Assembly (NCBI RefSeq): GCF_005870035.1
Contig: NZ_SWJG01000004.1
Coordinates: 316,604-380,603 of the forward strand
DNA: 64,000 bases
Source: Spirosoma lacussanchae
Lineage (GTDB): Bacteria; Bacteroidota; Bacteroidia; Cytophagales; Spirosomataceae
Direction of reading: 5' to 3'
Shown here in pieces: positions 1 to 7,570 of the stretch. A program made the position numbers and the translations under genes. Numbering within the stretch: the stretch's first letter is position 1; every line of letters starts with the position of its first letter. Under the pieces are notes generated by a model. That model had not been told where the DNA came from. It did no database searches and saw only the letters and a list, made by a program, of their open reading frames with translations.

Positions 1-1
1 C

Positions 2-955
2 GAATTACCTATAGAACAAATATTATTTGGCTATCTACCTGAAGATAAGCGCCCTGGTCAATTTAAAGCTCTTATTGACCCATATGGCTTAATTAGTTTG
101 CCCAGCTATGGATATATCCATACTAGTTATTCAAAAGAAATCATAGAGATTAACAAGTCAGATATTAATAACTTTAGCAATAAACACACTTTATTAGAAG
201 AGTCTATTCAGCTTAACCAACACGTTCCTTTTATATTTTATACAGATAAAGTTATGAAATTAAAAGTTAATGAACCAATATCAAAAACCATATCTACACA
301 TAAGTTACATTTACTAAAAGCATTTGAATTTTTGCAAAAATATTCACGTAAATTTTGGGAGATTATAAAATTAGTAACACGAGAAATTACTTTATTCAAT
401 AGCCCGAATCAGCGTTCTATGGCGGCAATTTCCTATCATGGAACAGCATTTATTAATACAGAAGGGCAGGCACATGACGAGGTTTTCTTTATAGAAGATT
501 TAGCACATCAATGTGGTCATATAATTTTTTATGCTTTAACGTTGAAGGCGAACGACTTTCTCAAAATTCGGAAAGAAACGCCAGTATGTGATATAACCGG
601 TGTTCAACATGACAGCCGAACAGTCTATGGTGTGTTTCATGGTCTTTTTACTTACACTACTATCCTTTATTGCTTAACCGAATGTTTAAAATCAGGCGTT
701 TTTAGCTATTCGCAACAGTTAGAGTCAATAGCTCGTATTGGCTTTTTTATGCAAAAATTTCAGGTGGATTTAATTTATATGAACCATCCTGAAATTTTCA
801 CTCCGAAAGGCTGGCTAATATACTCAAGTGCTAAAGATAGCTTTGAACAGATTCAGCAGATGTTTAAAGCTGACTATGCGCTTTATCGCTATGATAATCA
901 ACCTTACATTTTTAACTATGAATTATTTAGAGAAGCCAATGGTATTCTTACGTAA
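2..955 (+). CDS. HxxxH-type peptide-modification (hydroxylase-like) protein, 5' end cut
   Basis: The reading frame is open from base 2, so the gene starts left of the window; 317 residues are visible. Two motifs stand out: HQCGH (His169 and His173 of the visible part), followed about 35 residues later by a segment with HDSR, then GVFHG. This arrangement resembles the HEXXH-domain proteins found with RiPP clusters, some of which are now described as 2-oxoglutarate-dependent peptide beta-hydroxylases; there the histidines bind metal. The usual Glu of HExxH is Gln here. No signal peptide is visible, so a cytosolic role on a precursor peptide is inferred. The stop overlaps the next gene by 17 bp, and the operon continues into a C39 exporter, which supports a RiPP context. 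The family call comes from motif reading alone. An unrelated metalloprotein remains possible. Confidence 0.55.
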   Translation, partial: ELPIEQILFGYLPEDKRPGQFKALIDPYGLISLPSYGYIHTSYSKEIIEINKSDINNFSNKHTLLEESIQLNQHVPFIFYTDKVMKLKVNEPISKTISTHKLHLLKAFEFLQKYSRKFWEIIKLVTREITLFNSPNQRSMAAISYHGTAFINTEGQAHDEVFFIEDLAHQCGHIIFYALTLKANDFLKIRKETPVCDITGVQHDSRTVYGVFHGLFTYTTILYCLTECLKSGVFSYSQQLESIARIGFFMQKFQVDLIYMNHPEIFTPKGWLIYSSAKDSFEQIQQMFKADYALYRYDNQPYIFNYELFREANGILT

Positions 956-2429
956 ATTTAGTCTGTTATTTTTGTTTGTAAGTACGCCAATCTGGCTGCT
1001 GGCTCAAATAAGTCGGCAGCCAGATTATAGTAATGCCCTAAAAGCTAAGGCGATTCTTGATCAGGCTATTGATTATAGCGGACTAGGATCGGATAGCCTG
1101 AATATGGTTATTTCTGCTAAGGGCGTAATGCATGAGTCCGGGCATTTTTCGGCCCCCGAAGAGCGGATCGACGTACCCGAGACCTATACGCTAAGTATCT
1201 TCAGTAGCATAGAGAATTATTATATTGATGGCCAGATAAATTTTCGGGGTCGGAATCTTACCCGGCAGGTATATGTGAAACAGGATAGTATCTTTTATAG
1301 GGACCATTTTGGCAGGGGCGTTAGCCGGGAGGCCCTGATCCGATCTATCCCTGTCTATAATGAAATTCTGGCATTGCATCCGGCTTTGATTTTGAACGAG
1401 GCTCGTCGGTCTTTGCTTTCATTGCGGTACCTAGGAAAAGTGGGAGCTGTCGCCTTGCTCTCATTCTCTACCAACCAAACTTCCTTTACGCTTCATATTT
1501 TGCCGAATGGACAAGTTAAACAAGTTTCGTATTTGGCAAGTCACAATTATTATGGCGATAATGTTCACAGATATGATTACCTGGACTATAAGCCTATAGC
1601 AGGCTACAATCTGCCAACTCGCTTTAACGAATATGAGTTTGGTGGCTTACGGAAGGACCTGACGTTTACTTACGACTTTGCACCTACCTTAACCTTGCCT
1701 GTCAATCAGGTTTGTCCAGGATGCTCTCTTGTGCCGAAGAGAAAAAATGCCAATATAACCGTGAAAAATTTGGGTGGTGATTTGTATAGCGTTGATTTAA
1801 ATGCTTACAACAATCGCTCGTTGTTTCTGGTCGCAAAAAATGGAGTTACGGTCTTCGAGGCTCCTGTAAGTTATAAGGCGGGTCGGGATGTTATTGAAGC
1901 CGTAAACCAAACAACAGGAGGTAAACCTATTACTCAACTGATGGTAACGCACCACCACCCCGACCATGCAGGTGGCCTGCGCGCCTTTGCCGAACAAGGG
2001 GCTACGATTATCACGACAAAAGGAAATGTCAAATTTTTCAGCCAACTGGTCAATTATCCACACCAATTAGAAGGTCGAACCTCGGATAAACAGTTAAAAC
2101 CGTCGTTCATTACAGTCGATTCGGCACAAACCTTTACGACAAATACTGAGGAACCTTTTACGTTGTACTTTATTGGTGATACACAGCATACAAATGAGTA
2201 TCTAGTGGCCTATTTCCCAAAACAAAAAATCCTGTTTCAGGGCGATTTATGCTTTTTTCAGTTGAATGGTGAATCGGCGGCATCGGCTCGTGAGCAAGCC
2301 ATAGGGCGGCTAATCGAGCGTAAAAAGCTGGCAGTCGAAAGAATTTATAGCTCTTGGCCCTTAAGAGGGTTCAAAGAATTTGGAACCGCCGAAGATTTGA
2401 AGCGCAAACTGGAACTAGCCACAAAATAA
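939..2429 (+). CDS. Exported MBL-fold metallo-hydrolase
   Basis: About 496 residues. The ATG at 939 is chosen because it gives a clean signal peptide (KFSLLFLFVSTPIWLLAQ), and it overlaps the previous gene by 17 bp. The frame is open further upstream, but that stretch only mirrors the preceding gene. The first ~270 residues form a domain I do not recognise. The second half is a metallo-beta-lactamase fold with the metal motif HHHPDHAGG and, later, FIGDTQHTNEY and FQGDL, the further His and Asp ligand regions. A short CPGC motif lies near the domain boundary. Such folds hydrolyse esters, amides or thioesters; the substrate is unknown. Its place between a peptide-modification gene and a peptide exporter suggests a periplasmic step or a protective role, which is inference. 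Confidence 0.75.
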   Translation: MVFLRKFSLLFLFVSTPIWLLAQISRQPDYSNALKAKAILDQAIDYSGLGSDSLNMVISAKGVMHESGHFSAPEERIDVPETYTLSIFSSIENYYIDGQINFRGRNLTRQVYVKQDSIFYRDHFGRGVSREALIRSIPVYNEILALHPALILNEARRSLLSLRYLGKVGAVALLSFSTNQTSFTLHILPNGQVKQVSYLASHNYYGDNVHRYDYLDYKPIAGYNLPTRFNEYEFGGLRKDLTFTYDFAPTLTLPVNQVCPGCSLVPKRKNANITVKNLGGDLYSVDLNAYNNRSLFLVAKNGVTVFEAPVSYKAGRDVIEAVNQTTGGKPITQLMVTHHHPDHAGGLRAFAEQGATIITTKGNVKFFSQLVNYPHQLEGRTSDKQLKPSFITVDSAQTFTTNTEEPFTLYFIGDTQHTNEYLVAYFPKQKILFQGDLCFFQLNGESAASAREQAIGRLIERKKLAVERIYSSWPLRGFKEFGTAEDLKRKLELATK

Positions 2430-2448
2430 TATTCATTAGTGTGATCTT

Positions 2449-4653
2449 ATGCCCCTCAAGTTTCCTTTCTACAAACAGTTAGACCAACGTGATTGTGGGC
2501 CTACCTGTTTACGAATGGTAGCCCAGCATCATGGACGTATGCTCTCACAGGAGTATTTGCGTGAAAAATCATCGTTGAATCAGGAGGGTGTATCACTTGG
2601 TGGATTAGCCGAAGCAGCCGAAGCGATCGGTCTGCAATCACTGGCTGTTAGTGTACCGCTCGAAACACTACAACAAGACGTTCCTTTACCTTGTATTGCC
2701 TATTGGCGGCAACGGCACTTTGTTGTTGTGTATGCCGTTAAACAAGGACGCATTTATGTCGCCGATCCAGGCTATGGCTTACTCGATTACTCGCCTGGAG
2801 AGTTTTGTAAGGGCTGGCTCAACAGTAAACATCCACAACCTGGCGATGAGGGCATTGTGCTGGTGCTGGAACCATCGCCGGCGTTTTATGAAGAGGGAGA
2901 TAGCGGCAGCGAAGCCAAACAAATCAATCTCTCGTTCTGGTTCCGGTATTTTCGACCATACCGGGCTTTATTGATACAACTAATGCTCGGCCTTGGTCTG
3001 GGAAGTCTTTTGCAGGTCGTCTTTCCGTTTCTGACACAAGCGCTCATTGATTACGGCATTAATTTCAATAATCGCAGCTTCATTTATATTATTCTGCTGG
3101 CCCAGTTAGTCTTGTTTGCTGCCCAGACGCTGGTGCAAATTTTTCGGGACTGGCTGCTGATTCACATGACCAGTCGGATTAATATTCGGATGCAGGCCGA
3201 TTATTTGATTAAATTGATGCGGCTGTCAGTAGGATTTTTTGACTCTAAAAATATTGGAGATTTACTCCAACGCATTCAGCGTGACCATGCCCGTATTCAA
3301 AATTTTATGTCGGCGGTCACGCTTCGGGCCCTATTTTCGATACTCGAAATTCTAGTCTTCGGCACCATCCTTGCACTTTATAATCTGACTGTATTTGGGA
3401 TATTCCTGACGGGTGCAGTTTTATATATTGGCTGGACTTTTTTGTTCCTGAAACGTCGTAGACTTATCGATTACCGATATTTTGATGAGGGCTCTGGGCA
3501 GCAGAGCAGTTTAGTGCAACTCATTAATGGGATGCAGGAAATTAAACTAAATGGCTCTGTACGACGCCGACGGTGGGAGTGGGAAGCTATTCAGATTCGT
3601 TTGTTTCGTATTAATCTAAAAGCACTGGCCCTGAACCAAAGCCAAACGTTGGGTGGGTCTGTTCTAAATCAGTTAACGAATATACTGGTAACATTCATTG
3701 CTGCTAAATCAGTTCTTGACGGACAAATAACGTTGGGCATGATGTTGTCGATTCAGTTTATGCTGGGTCAGTTGAATGTTCCGCTCAACGATCTTATTTC
3801 ATTTATTCAGAACGGTCAGGATGCACTATTAAGTCTTGAGCGTATTTCGGAAGTGTATAACAAGCCTGATGAAGATAGCCCTGAGCAATTGAGAGAACTG
3901 CCCAGCGATAAATCGATTCGGATCGATGGAGTATCGTTTCGCTATGGTAGCGGCACATCTCCGCTTGTGCTGGATAACGTTTCGGTAGCCATTCCAGCCG
4001 GGAAAGTTACGGCTATTGTAGGAAGTAGTGGTAGTGGCAAAACAACTCTCTTAAAGCTTTTACTGAAGTTTTATGAACCTACAACGGGAACTGTTCAGAT
4101 TGGGAATCGAAATCTGAAAGATATAAATAGTGCCTATTGGCGGTCCTGTTGTGGTTGCGTTATGCAGGATGGTTATTTATTTGCCGATAGCATTGCCCGT
4201 AATGTAACGGAATCAGCCACTGATGGATTGATTGATAAAGGTAAGTTACTGGATGCTGTTAGTTTAGCTAAACTGGACACATTTGTCGATGAATTGCCGA
4301 CAGGATTTAATACACGGGTAGGTAGCAGCGGCATGAGAGTAAGTGGTGGGCAAAAGCAACGGTTGTTGATTGCCAGAGCTATTTATAAAGACCCTGACTA
4401 TCTATTTTTTGACGAAGCAACCAGTGCCCTTGATGCAAACAACGAGCGAGCTATCCAGGAAAACCTGAATCGGTTTTTTAAGGGGCGTACAGTGCTTATT
4501 GTTGCTCACCGGCTGAGTACAGTGCGATATGCTGATAATATTATTGTGCTGGAAAAAGGATGTGTAGTTGAACAGGGGACCCACGAGGAGCTTGTACGCA
4601 GGCAGGGCGCGTATTTTACGCTGGTAAAAAATCAGTTAGAATTGAGCGAATAA
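2449..4653 (+). CDS. Peptidase-containing (C39) bacteriocin/RiPP ABC exporter
   Basis: 734 residues, the normal size for a PCAT exporter. Residues ~5-130 are a C39 cysteine peptidase: Gln10, Cys16 (in QRDCGPTC), His90 (RQRHFVVVYAV) and Asp106 (ADPGYG) form the active site that cuts leader peptides after a double glycine. A six-helix ABC membrane domain follows (~165-440), then the ATPase, with Walker A GSSGSGKTT (~525), signature VSGGQKQR, Walker B LFFDEATSALD and the H-loop VAHRLS. It works in the inner membrane as a dimer, cleaving and exporting a peptide together with HlyD and an outer-membrane channel. No precursor with a GG leader is visible in the window. The stop codon overlaps the HlyD start (TAATG), implying coupled translation. 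Confidence 0.93.
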   Translation: MPLKFPFYKQLDQRDCGPTCLRMVAQHHGRMLSQEYLREKSSLNQEGVSLGGLAEAAEAIGLQSLAVSVPLETLQQDVPLPCIAYWRQRHFVVVYAVKQGRIYVADPGYGLLDYSPGEFCKGWLNSKHPQPGDEGIVLVLEPSPAFYEEGDSGSEAKQINLSFWFRYFRPYRALLIQLMLGLGLGSLLQVVFPFLTQALIDYGINFNNRSFIYIILLAQLVLFAAQTLVQIFRDWLLIHMTSRINIRMQADYLIKLMRLSVGFFDSKNIGDLLQRIQRDHARIQNFMSAVTLRALFSILEILVFGTILALYNLTVFGIFLTGAVLYIGWTFLFLKRRRLIDYRYFDEGSGQQSSLVQLINGMQEIKLNGSVRRRRWEWEAIQIRLFRINLKALALNQSQTLGGSVLNQLTNILVTFIAAKSVLDGQITLGMMLSIQFMLGQLNVPLNDLISFIQNGQDALLSLERISEVYNKPDEDSPEQLRELPSDKSIRIDGVSFRYGSGTSPLVLDNVSVAIPAGKVTAIVGSSGSGKTTLLKLLLKFYEPTTGTVQIGNRNLKDINSAYWRSCCGCVMQDGYLFADSIARNVTESATDGLIDKGKLLDAVSLAKLDTFVDELPTGFNTRVGSSGMRVSGGQKQRLLIARAIYKDPDYLFFDEATSALDANNERAIQENLNRFFKGRTVLIVAHRLSTVRYADNIIVLEKGCVVEQGTHEELVRRQGAYFTLVKNQLELSE

Positions 4654-5951
4654 TGGCATTGCAGGAACGGGCTGAGGAATTGACCGACTACAGCGAGCAG
4701 GTACGGGAAGTACTGACCAGACCACCTTCAGGCTTAATCAGGTGGGGTATTGGTATAGTGGTTCTGGGTGTTGGTTTATTGGGCGGGATAGCTTCATCGA
4801 TTCGTTATCCGGATACGCTTACCGGGCCAGTAGTGCTCACTACCGAACCTCAACCTTTACCAGTGGTTACCAGAGTCAATGGTAGGCTAGGGCGTCTCTT
4901 AGTAAGAAATGGTCAATTTGTTCAGAAAGGTCAGCCTTTAATTGAAATTGAGAATACCACTCGTTTAGTAAACATACCACGGCTTCATCGGTTGACGATG
5001 GATGTACGTCAATTTCTTAAGAATCCGGCAACTCCACTGGTATTGCCCGAAGAAATTACGTTTGGCGATATTCAGGGAGAAGTAAATACACTTTATACAG
5101 CCTGTAAGAGTTACCATCGGTTGCAATCTGATGGGTATCTGGCAACCCAATTAAGTTTGTTGAGTCGAGAGATTAAACAGTATCGTCAGTTAGTAATTGT
5201 TAACGAACTACAATCGGCTATCAATACCAGTGAAGTGAACAATGCCGAGAAAAAATATCGAATCGATAAACGGTTGTTTTTGGAGAAAGTGTATTCACAG
5301 GCCGAGTTTTTGGCCCTAGAAAATGAATACCTGCGTCGAAAACGAGAAAAGGAAGAGTATCAGAAAACAGTACTACAAAATAACCTTCTCTTAGTCAGTA
5401 AGGAAAAAGAGAGACTCAATTTACAGCAACAACAGACACAACAGATAAGGACAACCTCAGATAATATTCAACAGGCACTAAACAATATTGAAAATCTGTT
5501 GCAAGTTTGGCAGCAAAATTACTTACTTACTTCCCCTCTTTCAGGACGGCTATATTTTTTGGAAACACTGGCAGAATTGCAATCGCTTCGATCTGGAGAT
5601 AGCTTATTTGCAATTGTTCCGCTAAATACGCCTTTGATCGGATTAGCAAGTTTATCCGCCCAAAAACGTGGAAAGCTACGTATTGGACAGTCTGTTATTA
5701 TTCGCCTGGCTGATTATCCGTTCGAGGAGTATGGTGTTATACGTGGCAAGGTAAAGGCGATTTTTCAATCATCGGACAATGCGCGTGGCCGGGTTAGTAT
5801 TGTATTGCCCGATCAACTTACCACATCTTATCAACGAAAGTTAGTTTATAGGTATGAAATGCCCGGCACTGTTGAGGTTATAACGGACGATCTTTCGCTT
5901 CTACAACGTGCTTTATTTGGATTGAGAAAACTACTGATACAAAGGCAATGA
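4653..5951 (+). CDS. HlyD-family membrane fusion protein (exporter adaptor)
   Basis: 432 residues. One transmembrane helix near the N-terminus (~residues 27-50, WGIGIVVLGVGLLGG) is followed by a lipoyl-like half domain (GRLLVRNGQFVQKGQPLIEIEN), a long glutamine-rich coiled coil (~170-275) and a second lipoyl/beta-barrel half (LLTSPLSGRLYFLE onward). This is the periplasmic adaptor that links a type I ABC exporter to a TolC-like outer-membrane channel; no TolC gene is in the window. It starts inside the stop codon of the C39 exporter gene, so the two are translationally coupled. An IS1-type element begins 17 bp after its stop, so any further operon genes may have been lost or separated. Confidence 0.9.
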   Translation: MALQERAEELTDYSEQVREVLTRPPSGLIRWGIGIVVLGVGLLGGIASSIRYPDTLTGPVVLTTEPQPLPVVTRVNGRLGRLLVRNGQFVQKGQPLIEIENTTRLVNIPRLHRLTMDVRQFLKNPATPLVLPEEITFGDIQGEVNTLYTACKSYHRLQSDGYLATQLSLLSREIKQYRQLVIVNELQSAINTSEVNNAEKKYRIDKRLFLEKVYSQAEFLALENEYLRRKREKEEYQKTVLQNNLLLVSKEKERLNLQQQQTQQIRTTSDNIQQALNNIENLLQVWQQNYLLTSPLSGRLYFLETLAELQSLRSGDSLFAIVPLNTPLIGLASLSAQKRGKLRIGQSVIIRLADYPFEEYGVIRGKVKAIFQSSDNARGRVSIVLPDQLTTSYQRKLVYRYEMPGTVEVITDDLSLLQRALFGLRKLLIQRQ

Positions 5952-5968
5952 CCTCTAGTTCTATATTT

Positions 5969-5990
5969 GGTAGTGGCTTAACAGCGTTGA
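5969..5990. repeat. IS1-type terminal inverted repeat, left copy
   Basis: Reads GGTAGTGGC followed by TTAACAGCGTTGA. It matches the reverse complement of 6721-6742 at 16 of 22 positions. The transposase stop codon (5978-5980) lies inside it. Confidence 0.8.
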
Positions 5991-6404
5991 TGAATAAAGA
6001 AATAGTGGTTAATAAACAAACCAATTAACGTATCATGAATGACGACCGATTTGGAAAAACATATCGTGCGACGAGTGAGCTGTTTCAAGCGGGTGCGTAG
6101 GGTCAAGTGCTTGCGCTCCAAACTTTGTAACAAGGCTTTAGACTCTACTCGCCGTGCTTGGTCCAGACAATCGAAATAGGCCCGCGACGGCGGCCCGGCA
6201 CCAGGCATCGGTGATCCAGCCGCTGACCTGAATCTGGGCCGCTTGCAACAAAGCTAACAGCCGGCTGAAAGTAGCATGTGTCCGGCGACCAAAGACAAAG
6301 GCCACCACTTCACCAGTGCTCGCATCTTCCACCCACCACAGCCAACGAGGCCGCTGTTTGCTGCCCAAGAACGACCACATCTCATCCACTTTTAATATGA
6401 TTCC
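5978..6404 (-). pseudogene. IS1 InsB-type transposase catalytic region, frameshifted
   Basis: The minus-strand frame opens at 6404 with the InsB-like start LKVDEMWSFLG, continues through RPRWLWWVEDASTGEV and the second acidic motif ITDAW, then breaks near 6190. The C-terminal part, SLERKHLTLRTRL and RRTICFSKS (the motif with the catalytic Glu and the IS1 tail), continues in another frame to a stop at 5978. Removing 13 bp (6179-6191, flanked by GGCCC direct repeats) restores one continuous protein, reading DAWCRAYFDCLDQ across the join. This is therefore an IS1-family DDE transposase disrupted by a small insertion. The family call is firm. The exact ancestral sequence at the break is inferred and could differ by a codon. 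Confidence 0.82.
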
Positions 6405-6703
6405 TTATAAGCATAGTTAGGATTGACCTGGATGATCTGACCGTTTTTTTTAAGCTGGCTACTGACTGTGTTTCGGCTGATCTTGAGCACACGAGCCGTG
6501 TCGCGTACCCCCGCTCCGTTGATGGCCATTTGAGTGAGCTGAACTTGGACGGCCGGATCACAGGCTTTGTGGGTGTAAAAGGCCACAAACGTGCGATTGC
6601 AATCCCCACAGCGATAGCGCTGTGTACCGCTACGGGTTTTTCCGAACCGCTGCACTTGTTGAGTCAGCCCACAATGTTTGCAAACAACCGCTTCTAAAAC
6701 CAT
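6392..6703 (-). CDS. insA: IS1 InsA-like protein (zinc finger plus helix-turn-helix)
   Basis: 103 residues from the ATG at 6703; a TTG two codons upstream is less likely. The N-terminus has a CKHCG ... YRCGDC zinc-ribbon. The C-terminal half contains a helix-turn-helix-like stretch (GVRDTARVLKISRNTVSSQL), typical of IS1 InsA, which binds the inverted repeats and represses transposition unless translation shifts -1 into InsB. The end of the frame carries the sequence tattaaaag, where a -1 slip would join the reading to LKVDEMW of the catalytic frame. The gene itself looks intact. Confidence 0.8.
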   Translation of the reverse strand: MVLEAVVCKHCGLTQQVQRFGKTRSGTQRYRCGDCNRTFVAFYTHKACDPAVQVQLTQMAINGAGVRDTARVLKISRNTVSSQLKKNGQIIQVNPNYAYKESY

Positions 6704-6720
6704 CCACAAAGATACCTAAT

Positions 6721-6742
6721 TCAACATCATTGGGCCACTACC
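6721..6742. repeat. IS1-type terminal inverted repeat, right copy
   Basis: Its reverse complement reads GGTAGTGGC then CCAATGATGTTGA. It pairs with 5969-5990 and marks the upstream end of the element. Confidence 0.8.
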
Positions 6743-7134
6743 GGGAGTCTTTTTCATTATCCTAAACAGCCTCTTAGTATAATAACCTATTCTAAAATAA
6801 GCAAGGGTAGTTTTTTGTCGGCTTCTTTATGAATCGGGCATGATTTTATCAACAATTTTTCATTGTCAGGTAACAGCTAAGAAGTGTCGGTTGGCTTTCT
6901 ACATTCGATAGCCTCACTCCTCATAATCAACAGGTCAACAAGTTTTCCAGCTATCCGTATCATTCATCGTGTTTGGGTCAATCCCCAGTTTTCTGGTCCT
7001 AAAACTGGGTAGTCAACACTGCGCTCAGCCACCACCCATTTTATCAACGGTGTTATCGTTTGTAATAAGGTATTTTGCCTGATTTGAACTACGCTTTGTT
7101 GATAGGCAGAGCATGGCTTTCCAGCCGGGCTGCG
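6743..7134. other. Gene-free spacer between IS relic and gldC
   Basis: About 390 bp of intermediate to low GC. I see no coding frame of interest and no RNA gene. It marks the change from the AT-richer accessory operon to GC-richer chromosomal genes. The only supported signal is the gldC promoter box at its right edge. Confidence 0.5.
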
Positions 7135-7142
7135 TAACTTTG
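7135..7142 (+). promoter_or_regulatory. Bacteroidota -7 box (TAACTTTG) for gldC
   Basis: Matches the Bacteroidota TAnnTTTG consensus. It ends only 5 bp before the gldC ATG, so transcription would start at or next to the start codon. No convincing TTTG -33 element is seen at the usual distance. Confidence 0.5.
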
Positions 7143-7147
7143 CGCCC

Positions 7148-7498
7148 ATGAAAAAGTCTGATATTCATTTCTCAGTTGAGTTAGATGGGCAGAACGTTCC
7201 CGAAAAGATTTTCTGGGACGCTACCGACAACCCAAATGAAGGCCTGAGCGACACCCGGGCCATTGCCATTGCGCTTTGGGATCATTACCATAACAGCACC
7301 CTCAAAATCGACCTCTGGACCAAGGACATGGAGGTAGTCGACATGAAGCGGTTCCTGATCGAAATCATGAGCGGTATTGCCGACACAGCCATAAGTGCCA
7401 CGGGCGACAAGAAAATGGCCACCGACATAGAGAATACCTGCCGGGTTCTGAGCAAACGGCTCGAAGAAGAAATCAAAGAGCAACAGAAGCAACAGTAG
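7148..7498 (+). CDS. gldC: Gliding motility protein GldC
   Basis: 116 residues, the usual GldC length. Starts MKKSDIHFSVELD and contains the family features KIFWDATDNP and KMATDIENTCRVL, with a charged Glu/Lys/Gln-rich tail. GldC is a small soluble protein needed in gliding Bacteroidota as part of the gliding/type IX secretion machinery; its exact biochemical role is not settled. No other gld gene is in the window, so it stands alone here. The ATG follows a promoter box by 5 bp, suggesting a leaderless transcript. Confidence 0.9.
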   Translation: MKKSDIHFSVELDGQNVPEKIFWDATDNPNEGLSDTRAIAIALWDHYHNSTLKIDLWTKDMEVVDMKRFLIEIMSGIADTAISATGDKKMATDIENTCRVLSKRLEEEIKEQQKQQ

Positions 7499-7570
7499 AA
7501 GGTACCGATCCAGATAATCTGGTCGTTAATTTGCTAGAGACTGTCTGTAACAGACGTGATTTCATTCTTC

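Larger units (their letters stand above)
5969..6742 (-). mobile_element. Decayed IS1-family insertion sequence
   Basis: 774 bp, close to the 768 bp of IS1. Imperfect terminal inverted repeats (22 bp, 16 matches, both beginning GGTAGTGGC) bound it at 5969-5990 and 6721-6742. Inside, on the minus strand, are an InsA-like zinc-finger/HTH frame and an InsB-like catalytic frame in the -1 register. The catalytic frame carries a frame-shifting 13-bp insertion, so the element is probably dead unless helped in trans. No target-site duplication is visible: the flanks ctatattt and gggagtct do not match. Confidence 0.85.
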
